A DNA stretch of 64,000 bases from Hydrogenimonas sp. SS33 (GCF_040436365.1 NZ_AP026369.1:1838501-1902500), one strand, 5' to 3'; shown: positions 9,600 to 18,171, counted from the stretch's first letter. Made by a program: numbers and translations. Notes: generated by a model from the letters alone, not told the origin.

Positions 9600-11140
9600 T
9601 GAAAAAGATTCTCTTGACATTTTTTTTGTCGGCCTTCGCCCTGTACGGCTCCGCCGACTGCCGAAACAAACTCTTCTCCTTCTCTACCGACTCGACGGGG
9701 GGGAGCGTGACGATTCTCGATGTGATGCGCAACCTGGCCGATACCTGTCAGTTCAGTATCATGTTTACCGACAAAGAGGCGGAGAAGGTGGTCAAAACGC
9801 CTCTGAAAATGGTGCATATCAAGGACTATACGCTGGAGGAGATGTTCGATTTTCTCTTCGATGACCACAACATGTTCCACCGGTACGACCCGCAGCGGCG
9901 CATTCTCACCGTCTCCTACATCGAAACCAAATCCTTCCATATCGACTACGTCAACCTGAGCGAACTGAAGACCGAATCGGTCAAATCGATCACGGTAGGG
10001 GCTTCCAACAACAATTACAACTCCAACTACAACAATTACAACTCCAACAATCCGACCGGCACCGGTGCATACGGAAGCGAATACGGCGGGGACAACTCCG
10101 ACTATACCACCATCAAAACCGTGACGGAGTTCAGGTTCTGGGACAATCTCAAATCCCAGATCGACGCGATATTGCAGCGGGACGAGGATGCCCACACCGT
10201 CAGGAGCAAGTCGCTCATCAACAAAGAGGCGGGGATCGTCACCGTCACCGGCACCAAAGCCCAGATCGAGCGGGTGCAGAGGTATATCGAACATCTGACG
10301 GGGCGGCTCCACAAGCAGATCATGCTGGAGGCCAACCTGATCGAACTCCGCTACGCCGACAAGAACACGACCGGGGTGGACTGGAGCCGTTTCGATGTGA
10401 AACTGAGGGGCATCGCGCGCAAAGGGGGTGCTTTTCTGCTGCCCGACAGCTACAAACTGGGGTACCAGTTCACGATGGACGGCTTGCTGAACTTCCTGCA
10501 GCACTACGGCGACGTCCACTCCATCTCCAACCCCAAAGTGATGACCCTCAACAACCAGCCGGCGGTCATCAACGTGGGGGACCAGATCAACTACAGGTAT
10601 CAGACCGGCGCCATCACGACCACGACCACGGGCAATCCGGTCGGGACCAATACCTACACCATCGGGTCGGTTTTCGTGGGGCTGACACTCAATATCGTTC
10701 CGGAAGTGACCGACGACGGATTTATCATTCTCAAGATCAATCCGGTCTTCAGCGAGCCGATCCAGCAGAATGAAGGGCTCGATTACAACAGAGTCCCCGA
10801 CGAGGGGTCGACACCCCCCTCCCAGCCTCTCGGCGATGAAGCAAACAGTGTGCGCCAGATGCCTCCCGATGTGAAGATCAAACAGCTCACCTCCATCGTG
10901 AAGGTCAAAAACGGCCATAAGGTGGTCATCGGCGGGCTGATCAGCAAGCGGGTCATCCATGCCAATACGAAAGTCCCCCTCCTGGGGGATATCCCGATTC
11001 TGGGGCGCGCCTTCCACCATACCGGCACACAGACGCAGCGGGTGGAGCTGATCGTGGTCATCACGCCCAAGATCGTGGACGGGACCCAGGTCCCCTCCAT
11101 CGACGAGGCGCTGCAGATGGAGGAGAAGGGCGGTGAGTGA
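9596..11140 (+). CDS. mshL: MshL-like secretin (outer-membrane pilus pore)
   Basis: The 514-residue protein has a signal peptide (about 1-20). An N0/STN-type domain follows (about 35-115), then an Asn/Tyr/Ser-rich linker near 140-155. One N1-type domain precedes the C-terminal secretin barrel (about 330-500), which ends in a VPLLGDIPILGRAF motif and an ELIVVITPKIV strand, both secretin hallmarks. It should form the outer-membrane channel through which the pilus emerges. The start overlaps the mshK-like stop by four bases, and the GTG of the ATPase gene lies inside its 3' end. Confidence 0.9.
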   Translation: MMKKILLTFFLSAFALYGSADCRNKLFSFSTDSTGGSVTILDVMRNLADTCQFSIMFTDKEAEKVVKTPLKMVHIKDYTLEEMFDFLFDDHNMFHRYDPQRRILTVSYIETKSFHIDYVNLSELKTESVKSITVGASNNNYNSNYNNYNSNNPTGTGAYGSEYGGDNSDYTTIKTVTEFRFWDNLKSQIDAILQRDEDAHTVRSKSLINKEAGIVTVTGTKAQIERVQRYIEHLTGRLHKQIMLEANLIELRYADKNTTGVDWSRFDVKLRGIARKGGAFLLPDSYKLGYQFTMDGLLNFLQHYGDVHSISNPKVMTLNNQPAVINVGDQINYRYQTGAITTTTTGNPVGTNTYTIGSVFVGLTLNIVPEVTDDGFIILKINPVFSEPIQQNEGLDYNRVPDEGSTPPSQPLGDEANSVRQMPPDVKIKQLTSIVKVKNGHKVVIGGLISKRVIHANTKVPLLGDIPILGRAFHHTGTQTQRVELIVVITPKIVDGTQVPSIDEALQMEEKGGE

Positions 11141-11930
11141 GCTCCGCCGTGCCGCCGCGCTCTTCGAAGACCGGGTGGACCGGGACGACTACTTCGATGC
11201 CGCCAGCGCGGAAGTGACGAAAAAACGGCTGCTGGGGCTCATAGCGGAGCCGGAGCGCAAACTCCTTTTCCTGCTGGGGGAGCCCGGCGTGGGCAAAACC
11301 AAAATGCTCCATACTCTCGAAAAGGTCCTGCGCGAAGAGGGCAAACGCCGGGTCGTCCACCTGAAGGAGCCCTTTTTCGACCCGGAGCGTTTTCTCGCCA
11401 CACTGCTGGAGGCGGCGGGAGAGAAGGCGGAAGGGCCCCTGGAGAGCCTCAAAGCCCGGGCAGTGTCGCACTATGGGGAGCGGGAGCATCTCATCATGAT
11501 CGACGAGGCGCAGCTGATGAGCGACCCGTCGCTGGAGTTTCTGCGTATCCTGGCCGACACCAAAGCCTTTTCCTTTCTGCTCTCGATGCACCGAAAGGAG
11601 GGGGAGGAGATACTGGCCAGACCCCATTTCCGGTCCCGGAGCCACCGGGTCGTGGAGATGGGAATGCTGCGGCGCGATGAGGTATCGGAATACCTGAAAG
11701 GCCGGTTGGCCGATGAGAAACTGGCGAAAACGGCCGGCATGCTCGATCGTCGGGTGACGGACCGGATTCACCGCTACAGCGGAGGTAATTTCAGGTTCGT
11801 GAAACGGATGGCCCAGACCCTTTTCGAACTGATGGACGAGGCGCGGGAAGAGGGCATCGCCCGATACCGGCGTCCCAACCGCTGCCTGGTCGACATGGCG
11901 GCGCTGGATGTGGGGCTGATCAATGGGTGA
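11133..11930 (+). CDS. mshM: MshM-like ExeA-family AAA ATPase
   Basis: The 265-residue protein starts at GTG 11133, eight bases inside mshL, with GGAGAAGGG upstream. A Walker A motif (GEPGVGKT, about 49-56) and a Walker B motif (LIMIDEAQ) are visible. The family includes ExeA and MshM, which help insert or assemble the secretin multimer. There is no C-terminal peptidoglycan-binding domain, in agreement with MshM rather than ExeA. It overlaps the next gene by eight bases. Confidence 0.85.
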   Translation: MSELRRAAALFEDRVDRDDYFDAASAEVTKKRLLGLIAEPERKLLFLLGEPGVGKTKMLHTLEKVLREEGKRRVVHLKEPFFDPERFLATLLEAAGEKAEGPLESLKARAVSHYGEREHLIMIDEAQLMSDPSLEFLRILADTKAFSFLLSMHRKEGEEILARPHFRSRSHRVVEMGMLRRDEVSEYLKGRLADEKLAKTAGMLDRRVTDRIHRYSGGNFRFVKRMAQTLFELMDEAREEGIARYRRPNRCLVDMAALDVGLING

Positions 11931-12729
11931 GCGGCTCGCCGGCCTGGAACGCCGCTGCCGCAGACGGCGGCTGAAACGGCTTCTGAAGGGAGTACTGGCC
12001 GCAGGTGTGGCGGCGGCGGCCGTAGCGGCGGGGACTTACTATTTCCTTGCGGGCGGCCATTCCGCCTTCGAGGTTGCGAAAAAGTGTTCCGAAACCGCAC
12101 CAAAGCCTCTGAGTGCGCCGACACCGAAAACCATGCCCCGCAGACCGGAGCCGGAAAAAGGGACGGCGATATCCGCCGTTCCGGAACAAAAGGCTTCGTC
12201 GCTGAGCAAAAGTGCGCCGGAAAAGCTTGAAAAAGCGGTGACGAAGTCCGCGGAAAAAAGGCCGAAACCCCCAAGAAGCGGCAAAACCCGCAAAACGCCG
12301 AAAGCACAAAACGCGCAACCGTCGCCGGTGACGGCCGCAAGAGGAAAAAAGAGCCACCCCGCCGAACCGGGGAGGAAACCGTCCTTGGTCAAACCGGGTT
12401 CCGAAAAACGGACACTTCCCGTGCTTCGGGTGACGGAAGTGACCGATCTTCAGGCATTGATCGGCCAATACAGGAAATATCCGCGCTATGCCACCGCGCT
12501 CAAAATCGCGGAGATCTACTACGATCGGAAAGCCTATGCGGAAGCTTCCCGCTGGGCAAGGGAAGCGAATCGGCTGAACCGGGACGACGAAAAGGCGTGG
12601 ATCCTCTATGCCCGGTCCGAATACGCTCTGGGTCGCAAAGAACGGGCCCGGCGGATTCTCAGACTCTATCTCGACTACAAAGAGTCGCCGCGGGCCCGTT
12701 CCCTTCTGGCGGGATGGAGCCGGAAATGA
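11923..12729 (+). CDS. mshN: MshN-like TPR membrane protein
   Basis: This 268-residue protein has a basic N-terminus, one membrane helix at about 24-42 and a long Pro/Lys/Ser-rich linker (about 50-165). Helical TPR-like repeats close the protein (about 175-268; AKIAEIYY and YAEASRWAREA type patterns). MshN proteins have this layout. Its place between the MshM-like and MshE-like genes is also the Vibrio order. The linker is low complexity and probably spans the periplasm. Confidence 0.7.
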   Translation: MGERLAGLERRCRRRRLKRLLKGVLAAGVAAAAVAAGTYYFLAGGHSAFEVAKKCSETAPKPLSAPTPKTMPRRPEPEKGTAISAVPEQKASSLSKSAPEKLEKAVTKSAEKRPKPPRSGKTRKTPKAQNAQPSPVTAARGKKSHPAEPGRKPSLVKPGSEKRTLPVLRVTEVTDLQALIGQYRKYPRYATALKIAEIYYDRKAYAEASRWAREANRLNRDDEKAWILYARSEYALGRKERARRILRLYLDYKESPRARSLLAGWSRK

Positions 12730-12748
12730 TGGAAAACGGAGAGTGCCG

Positions 12749-14419
12749 ATGATACGTCAGAAGATCCGACTCGGGGACCTGCTGGTCGAAAAAGGACTCG
12801 TTTCCGAAACCCAGCTGCAACATGCGCTGCGGGTACAGAAGGAGGCCGGTTTCGTCCGTAAATTGGGAGAGATTCTCATCGACGAGGGGTTCGTTACCGA
12901 AAGAGATATCGCCGAAGTACTGGCGGAGCAGCTTCATCTCGATTTTGTCGACCTCTACGGGAAGGAGCTCGACTTCAAACTGCTGGAACGGTTTCCGATC
13001 CAGGTCCTCAAAAACGCCTGGGCGGTCCCTTTCGAAGAGGATGAGGAGTATATCCACGTCGCCACGGCCGATCCCCTCAACTACGATGCGCTGGAGGTGT
13101 TGGAGCGTTCCGTCGTCAGCAAACCCCTGAAACTCTATATGGCTTCCAAAGAGGAGATTTTCCACATCTTCCAGCGGCTGGAGATCGTCCACAGTACCCG
13201 GTCCATTGTCGAAGAGGTGAAGCGTGAGATCCGGCAGCACGGCATCAAGAACGAGAGTGAAGAGAGTGCGGTTTTGAAGCTGATCCGCCTCATCATCCGG
13301 GATGCGGTGCTGCGCAACGCCAGCGACCTGCATATCGAGCCCGACGCCCACGAATGTTCGGTGCGGGCCCGCGTTGACGGAGTTCTGCACGAGACCTTCA
13401 TCTTCGACCTGGAAGTCTATACGGCGCTCTCTTCGCGGATCAAAATTCTCGGCAATCTCGATATTTCGGAACGGCGGCGCTCCCAGGACGGCCGTTTCAT
13501 GCTGCGTATCGAGGGGAGGGAGTTCGATTTCCGCCTCTCGACGACCCCGACGCTTCACGGGGAGTCGATCGTCATGCGGATCCTCGATCAGCAGAAGGTG
13601 CTTCTGAAGATGTCGGAACTGGGTTTCGAGGATGAAAATCTCAAAACCTTCCAGGATATCATCCATCAGCCCTACGGTATCGTGCTGCTCACCGGGCCCA
13701 CGGGCAGCGGCAAAACGACGACCCTTTATGCCGCCCTCAACGAGATCAAGAGCATCGAGAACAAGGTGCTCACCATCGAGGATCCGGTGGAGTACCAGCT
13801 GCCGCTGATCCAGCAGGTCCAGGTCAACGAGAAGGTCGGGTTTACCTTCGCGGAAGCCCTTCGCTCTTTTCTGCGCCAGGATCCGGACATCATCATGGTC
13901 GGGGAAATACGGGACTTCGAAACGCTCAACGCCGCCGCCCAGGCCTCCCTGACGGGCCACCTCGTCTTTTCGACACTGCATACCAACGACGCGCCCAGCG
14001 CCGTCAGCCGGATGGTGCAGATGGGTCTGGAACCCTATCTGATCGCCGATTCCCTCATCGCCATCGTCGCCCAGCGGCTGGTGCGAAAAATCTGTCCCTA
14101 CTGCAAAACGGAGGTGAAGCCCCACCGTGACATGATCGAAAAGGTGAAACGGTGGCTGCCGGAACACCCGACCTTCTATAAAGGTACAGGGTGTCCCCAG
14201 TGCGAGATGACCGGCTACATGGGGCGGACCCTGATCGTCGAAATCCTGCGGGTCAACGAGGAGGTGGCGCAGAAGATTTCGGAAGGGGCCACGAAAATGG
14301 AGATCGCGAAGACGGCATCGGAGGAGGGGACCTACCGCCCGATGATTGAGAACGGCATCCGGAAGGTGATGCAGGGCATCACGACCCTGGAAGAGATTCT
14401 GCGGGTGACCAGGAGCTAG
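12749..14419 (+). CDS. mshE: MshE-like pilus extension ATPase with MshEN c-di-GMP motifs
   Basis: The 556-residue GspE-family ATPase starts at ATG 12749, behind GGAGAG. The N-terminus carries two copies of the MshEN pattern that binds cyclic di-GMP in Vibrio MshE. Copy one is RLG at 7-9, then Leu/Gly positions, ending LRVQ at 27-30. Copy two is KLG at 38-40, ending LAEQ at 58-61. Walker A is GPTGSGKT at 316-323. The Asp box and His box (FLRQDPDIIMVGEIRD, LVFSTLHTND) follow. A four-Cys zinc site (CPYC ... CPQC) lies near 455-490. It would power pilus extension from the cytoplasmic face of the platform. Confidence 0.92.
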   Translation: MIRQKIRLGDLLVEKGLVSETQLQHALRVQKEAGFVRKLGEILIDEGFVTERDIAEVLAEQLHLDFVDLYGKELDFKLLERFPIQVLKNAWAVPFEEDEEYIHVATADPLNYDALEVLERSVVSKPLKLYMASKEEIFHIFQRLEIVHSTRSIVEEVKREIRQHGIKNESEESAVLKLIRLIIRDAVLRNASDLHIEPDAHECSVRARVDGVLHETFIFDLEVYTALSSRIKILGNLDISERRRSQDGRFMLRIEGREFDFRLSTTPTLHGESIVMRILDQQKVLLKMSELGFEDENLKTFQDIIHQPYGIVLLTGPTGSGKTTTLYAALNEIKSIENKVLTIEDPVEYQLPLIQQVQVNEKVGFTFAEALRSFLRQDPDIIMVGEIRDFETLNAAAQASLTGHLVFSTLHTNDAPSAVSRMVQMGLEPYLIADSLIAIVAQRLVRKICPYCKTEVKPHRDMIEKVKRWLPEHPTFYKGTGCPQCEMTGYMGRTLIVEILRVNEEVAQKISEGATKMEIAKTASEEGTYRPMIENGIRKVMQGITTLEEILRVTRS

Positions 14420-14420
14420 A

Positions 14421-15662
14421 ATGGGGTACTACCGCATCGACTACCGCATCGGAAGGGAGCGGAAGTCCGTCGTCGTCGAAGCGGAATCGAAAATCGATGC
14501 GATCCGGCAGTTTCGCAACGAGGCAAAGGGGGTCATGCTCTCGATCCGGGAGGTGTCACGCCCCCTTTCGCTCGGTTTTCGGAAGTGGATGGAGAAACTC
14601 CGCTCCCCCATCCGAAACCGGCGGGTGGCGCAGGAACCCTTCATCGCCTCTCTCCGGCAGATCGCCGTCATGCTCGACGCGGGCATTCCCATCAACCAGG
14701 CGATCGAAGAGGCGGCACGTTCCACGGAGGAGGAGATGCTCAAAGCGATTCTCGTAAACATTCTGAAGGATGTGGAGAGCGGGGTGAGTCTCGGGGAGGC
14801 GCTGGCGCCCTACCGTGTGCAGCTGGGCTCCCTCACCCTTTCCATGATACGGCTGGGGGAGCAGAGCGGTACCCTTGCCGAGTCGATCGCCAAGCTGGCC
14901 GATATTCTGGAGCAGATTCTCGAAAACAGGCGCCAGCTCATCCGTGCCACCCGCTATCCCCTCTTTACCGTCGTCGCCATGATCCTCGCTTTTACCGTCG
15001 TCATTCTGATGGTCGTGCCCCAGTTCCAGGAGCTCTTTGCCGAAAACGGGGCCGAGCTCCCCTATCCGACGCAGTTCCTGATATGGGTGGAGCACGCCAT
15101 CGTCACCTTCGGCCCCTGGATTCTGGCCGGTGCGGTTTTGTTGACGGCATGGTTTTCATGGCTCTACAACCGGTATGAAGAGGTAAGGCTGGCGGCGGAC
15201 AGAGTGCTGCTGAAGATCTATATCGTGGGCAAAGTGACCCGTTATGCGATGGTGGGACGATTCATCTATATTTTCAATGTACTGATGCATGCGGGCATTC
15301 CCATTACCGATGCGTTGGATGCGGCGACGGGGGTGGTGGACAACCGCTACATGCGCGAAAGGCTCGCTTCCATCCGACGGGCCATCGAAGAGGGGCGGCC
15401 CCTTTATGACGGTTTCGAAGAGAGCGGCATGTTCAAACCGATGATCGTGCAGATGGTCAAGGCGGGCGAACAGGGGGGTGCCCTTTCGAAGATGCTGGAG
15501 AAGATCACCCGCTACTATCAGAACCGTTACCAGAATCTGGTGGACAATGTTTCGACGATGATCGAGCCGATTCTCATCGCCTCCATCGCCGGGTTCGTGC
15601 TGGTGCTGGCATTGGGAATCTTTCTGCCCATGTGGAGCATGGCGGAAGCGATGGGGATGTAG
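14421..15662 (+). CDS. mshG: MshG-like inner-membrane platform protein (GspF/PilC family)
   Basis: The 413-residue protein has the duplicated GspF fold: two cytoplasmic helical domains (about 75-195 and 278-400) and three membrane helices at about 180-200, 225-250 and 380-405. Motifs such as GIPINQAIEEAA and GEQSGTL, followed by GIPITDALDAA and GEQGGAL, mark the two halves. It follows mshE after one base, so the two are surely co-transcribed. It should be the membrane anchor on which the extension ATPase acts. Confidence 0.9.
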   Translation: MGYYRIDYRIGRERKSVVVEAESKIDAIRQFRNEAKGVMLSIREVSRPLSLGFRKWMEKLRSPIRNRRVAQEPFIASLRQIAVMLDAGIPINQAIEEAARSTEEEMLKAILVNILKDVESGVSLGEALAPYRVQLGSLTLSMIRLGEQSGTLAESIAKLADILEQILENRRQLIRATRYPLFTVVAMILAFTVVILMVVPQFQELFAENGAELPYPTQFLIWVEHAIVTFGPWILAGAVLLTAWFSWLYNRYEEVRLAADRVLLKIYIVGKVTRYAMVGRFIYIFNVLMHAGIPITDALDAATGVVDNRYMRERLASIRRAIEEGRPLYDGFEESGMFKPMIVQMVKAGEQGGALSKMLEKITRYYQNRYQNLVDNVSTMIEPILIASIAGFVLVLALGIFLPMWSMAEAMGM

Positions 15663-15664
15663 AG

Positions 15665-15754
15665 ATGGAGACGGGAACCATCGCCATTGCCGTCATGAGT
15701 ACCTTTATTCTCGCATTCGCTCTCTGGATTATCAAGAAGATCACGGAGATTTGA
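15665..15754 (+). CDS. 29-residue single-pass membrane peptide
   Basis: A short frame starts two bases after the mshG stop and ends at TGA 15752. Its product is METGTIAIAVMSTF followed by a hydrophobic stretch and a basic IIKKITEI end, which gives one membrane helix of about 18 residues with a positive cytoplasmic tail. Position, orientation and composition suggest a real small membrane protein of the pilus operon. I do not recognise the family. The ribosome site is weak (GGGATGTAGAG, coupled to the mshG stop). Confidence 0.5.
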   Translation: METGTIAIAVMSTFILAFALWIIKKITEI

Positions 15755-15773
15755 GGGGCAGGGGCTTTTTGGT

Positions 15774-16247
15774 TCAGCAACCGGAAGTCTGAAGCTTCAG
15801 CGTTCCCTCGGCACTGTCGTAGCGCCAGCATTTGCCGATACAGGGCTTTCCTTCGATACAGCGGGAAGTACCGTTTTGGGGGTCGGAAGCGGGGCCGTAG
15901 TAATTCTCACCCGATTTTTTCCAGTGGACGGTGGCTCCGTTTTTGAGAATTTTGTCCAGGGGGGTGTCGTCACCGCTTCCCAGCGTGACGGGGTATCCCG
16001 TGGTGGCGTTGAAGTCGGCGGAGTCGGATCGGATGCCGTTGCCGCAGACGAAGGGGGCGTCGTTGATGACCCACTCCCCGTGGCAGGCTTCCAGGGCGGT
16101 CTGGACGGAAGCGGCCGTGGAGAGTTCGGAGGTGATTTTGGCATTGTCACGCATTCCGATGAACTTGGGAACGGCGACCGCACTCAGAACCCCGATCAGA
16201 AGGATCACGAAGATCAGTTCGATCAGGGTGAATGCCTTGCGGTTCAT
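15774..16247 (-). CDS. MshA-like prepilin, second of a pair
   Basis: The 157-residue protein begins MNRKA, then FTLIELIFVILLIGVLSAVAVPKF, a type IV pilin N-terminus. The body has several Cys, including two pairs near the C-terminus (CIEGKPCIGKC) that could form disulfides. It starts three bases after the stop of the other prepilin on the minus strand, so the two form an operon convergent with mshG. It could be the major or an alternative pilin. The Ala at -1 instead of Gly makes it the less canonical of the two. Confidence 0.8.
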   Translation of the reverse strand: MNRKAFTLIELIFVILLIGVLSAVAVPKFIGMRDNAKITSELSTAASVQTALEACHGEWVINDAPFVCGNGIRSDSADFNATTGYPVTLGSGDDTPLDKILKNGATVHWKKSGENYYGPASDPQNGTSRCIEGKPCIGKCWRYDSAEGTLKLQTSGC

Positions 16248-16250
16248 GAT

Positions 16251-16742
16251 CTACTGCAGGTCGATTGTGGCATTGTAGTCACCGTTGAATGTCCCGCTTG
16301 AACCGACGACCAGTCTTTTGAGCTTCTGGTATTTGATATTGTTGGAATCGTTGTTGACCGTAATTTCCACATAGAGCTGCGGCGGTGTGGAACCGTTGTC
16401 GATGCCGATGGTGGCGTTGAGATCGTTTCTGGAAGGGTTGTTGTAGACCCATGCCGGATAGTTGACCGTCGTCCCGTTTTTCTTGAAGCTGGCGGCGGTA
16501 CTCCAGTAGGGTGAACCCTTCACTTCGAAAATCTGGTCGATATTGGCCTGGGTGCCGTTGAGGTCCTCCAGGTTCAGGTAGGCCGGCGGTACGGAAGAGA
16601 CGGCGTCCTGGACCACTTTGAAGACATTGGTCACTTCCGCGTTTTCCTTCATCCCTTTGTATTTGGGAAGGGCGACACCGGCCAGAATGCCGATGATGAT
16701 GATGACGAAGATCAGCTCGATGAGCGTAAAACCTTTTCGCAT
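16251..16742 (-). CDS. mshA: MshA-like major-type prepilin
   Basis: The start at 16742 gives the leader MRKG immediately before FTLIELIFVIIIIGILAGVALPKY, a textbook prepilin with Gly at -1 and Glu at +5. AGGAG sits five to six bases upstream. A longer reading from 16844 would place 34 extra residues before the leader and is rejected. The product is 163 residues, has no Cys and has an Asn/Gly/Thr-rich head. First position in its own operon, away from the assembly genes, suggests it is the abundant pilin. The name mshA is inferred from context. Confidence 0.8.
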   Translation of the reverse strand: MRKGFTLIELIFVIIIIGILAGVALPKYKGMKENAEVTNVFKVVQDAVSSVPPAYLNLEDLNGTQANIDQIFEVKGSPYWSTAASFKKNGTTVNYPAWVYNNPSRNDLNATIGIDNGSTPPQLYVEITVNNDSNNIKYQKLKRLVVGSSGTFNGDYNATIDLQ

Positions 16743-16780
16743 GATGACTCCTGAAGTTGGGATAGCGTTTACTGAGCATA

Positions 16781-16807
16781 GTATCGGAGCAAACGGCAAT
16801 TTTTTTA
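16781..16807 (-). promoter_or_regulatory. possible sigma-28 (FliA) type promoter for the prepilin pair
   Basis: Reading the minus strand, TAAA (16807-16804), 15 bases and TCCGATAC (16788-16781) resemble the FliA consensus TAAA-N15-GCCGATAA, with six of eight matches in the second box. It ends about 40 bp before the prepilin start. The match could be chance. Confidence 0.3.
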
Positions 16808-16822
16808 GGGCTTTGCGCCGAT

Positions 16823-16851
16823 TTGCAAAAAAAATCCGATTCAAGTATAAT
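16823..16851 (+). promoter_or_regulatory. sigma-70 promoter of rpmE
   Basis: TTGCAA (16823-16828) and TATAAT (16846-16851) are separated by 17 bp. The predicted transcript would carry a leader of about 80 bases before rpmE. Confidence 0.6.
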
Positions 16852-16869
16852 TTCGTCCTCCCCCTATGT

Positions 16870-16903
16870 AGCAGCGGTTTCGCAAATTTCCGAAGCCGCT
16901 GTT
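16870..16903 (+). promoter_or_regulatory. stem-loop in the rpmE leader
   Basis: CAGCGGTTTCG (16872-16882) pairs with CGAAGCCGCTG (16891-16901), with one G-U pair and an 8-base loop. The flanking bases extend it to about 13 pairs. It lies between the promoter and the ribosome site, has no U-tract, and may be an L31 autoregulatory leader. Confidence 0.45.
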
Positions 16904-16940
16904 GTATAAGACGCCAAATCTATACACAAGGAATTGTCCA

Positions 16941-17144
16941 ATGAAAAAGGGAATCCACCCCGAATACGTCGAGTGTCATGTCAGCTGCGCCTGCGGCAAC
17001 CAGTTTACCGTGCTTTCCAACAAGCCCGAAATGCGCATCGATATCTGCAACGCATGCCACCCCTTCTTTACCGGAAGTGAAAAAATCGTAGACGCCACCG
17101 GCCGCGTCGAGAAGTTCAAAAACAAATACAAACTGGGCAAATAA
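16941..17144 (+). CDS. rpmE: ribosomal protein bL31
   Basis: The 67-residue protein matches L31: MKKGIHPEY at the start, CACGNQF and [10 protein letters not shown] in the middle, and a basic end. It is the zinc-ribbon form, with Cys at about 14, 16, 35 and 38. It binds the 50S subunit and bridges to the small subunit. AAGGA stands eight bases before the ATG. It is divergent from the prepilin operon and has its own promoter and a structured leader. A hairpin without a U-run follows it (17148-17168). Confidence 0.97.
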   Translation: MKKGIHPEYVECHVSCACGNQFTVLSNKPEMRIDICNACHPFFTGSEKIVDATGRVEKFKNKYKLGK

Positions 17145-17147
17145 TCT

Positions 17148-17168
17148 CATTGCGCTTTTTGCGCAATG
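17148..17168. terminator. hairpin after rpmE
   Basis: CATTGCGC and GCGCAATG form an 8-bp stem with a five-T loop, directly after the rpmE stop. There is no T-run behind it, so termination is only possible. Confidence 0.35.
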
Positions 17169-17237
17169 GCCGGGAACCGCGAATGGTGTATCGTGAAAGA
17201 ATGAAACGATCCGCCCATCCGCTTCCCGCCGCCCAAC

Positions 17238-17307
17238 TTTCCCATTTCCGTTTCCCCGTTCCCGATTCCCGTTTTCCGTTTCCCCGTTCCCGATTTCCCA
17301 TTCCCGA
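17238..17307. repeat. heptamer tandem repeat, ten units
   Basis: Ten unbroken 7-mers are seen: TTTCCCA, TTTCCGT, TTCCCCG, TTCCCGA, TTCCCGT, TTTCCGT, TTCCCCG, TTCCCGA, TTTCCCA, TTCCCGA. The array ends nine bases before the rsmI start and occupies the place of its ribosome site. Confidence 0.95.
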
Positions 17308-17316
17308 ACTTCCGTC

Positions 17317-18141
17317 GTGCTGACCCTTCTTCCCACACCCATCGGCAACATCGAAGACATCTCCCTGCGGGCGATGCGTGTTCTGAAAGAAGCGGACGTG
17401 GTGCTGTGCGAAGATACGCGGGTCGCCAAACGGCTGCTCCAGCTCCTTTCGGAGCGTTACGGGCTGCAGCACCGTATAGAGACCTTTCTCTCCCTCCACA
17501 GCCACAACGAAAAGGAGCGGCTCGAAGCGCTGGACCCCGCACTCTTCGAAAAAAATGTGGTCTACATGAGCGATGCGGGGATGCCCTGCATCAGCGACCC
17601 GGGCGCGCTGCTGGTGGCATGGTGCCAGGAAAAGGGGATCGACTATACCGTTTTGCCGGGCCCTTCGGCCTTCACCACCGCCTACGCCGCCAGCGGGTTT
17701 TCCGAGCCGCGGTTCCTCTTCTACGGTTTTCTCCCCCACAAAGGCCGGGCGCGCGAAAAGGCGCTCGCCGCTTTGCTGCGCGAACCCTTTCCCGTTATCC
17801 TCTACGAAGCGCCCCACCGCCTCGAAAAGCTGCTGGAGGGGCTGGAGAGGGAGGCCTCCCGGAGAATGGTTTTCGCCGCCAAGGAGATCACCAAAAAGCA
17901 TGAGCGCTTCTTCAGGGGCACCCCTTCCGAACTGAAACGCGAAATCACGGGGAACCTGCTGAAAGGGGAGTGGGTCGTCATCGTCGCACCCGCCCCGAAT
18001 CGGGCCGAAACCGACGCCGACGAAATCGCCGCCATCGAAGCGATGGACCTGCCGCCGAAAAAGAAGGCGAAGCTCCTCGCCAAAGCCACCGGCCGCCCCG
18101 TTGCCGAATGGTACGACAGACTCGTCAACCAAACGAAATAA
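17317..18141 (+). CDS. rsmI: 16S rRNA (cytidine-1402-2'-O)-methyltransferase
   Basis: The 274-residue protein has the RsmI signature LPTPIGNIEDIS at the start, EDTR near 33 and a SDAGMPCISDPG motif near 87-98, the SAM-binding core of the tetrapyrrole-methylase fold. It methylates the ribose of C1402 in the 30S decoding centre. The start chosen is GTG 17317. No Shine-Dalgarno site is visible because the heptamer array runs up to it. A short heptamer cluster and a perfect hairpin follow the stop. Confidence 0.95.
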   Translation: MLTLLPTPIGNIEDISLRAMRVLKEADVVLCEDTRVAKRLLQLLSERYGLQHRIETFLSLHSHNEKERLEALDPALFEKNVVYMSDAGMPCISDPGALLVAWCQEKGIDYTVLPGPSAFTTAYAASGFSEPRFLFYGFLPHKGRAREKALAALLREPFPVILYEAPHRLEKLLEGLEREASRRMVFAAKEITKKHERFFRGTPSELKREITGNLLKGEWVVIVAPAPNRAETDADEIAAIEAMDLPPKKKAKLLAKATGRPVAEWYDRLVNQTK

Positions 18142-18168
18142 CCCACTCCCCCGTAACCCATTCAATTC
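18141..18168. repeat. degenerate heptamer cluster after rsmI
   Basis: Four 7-mers (ACCCACT, CCCCCGT, AACCCAT, TCAATTC) follow the rsmI stop. They are less regular than the other clusters. Confidence 0.5.
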
Positions 18169-18171
18169 CCC

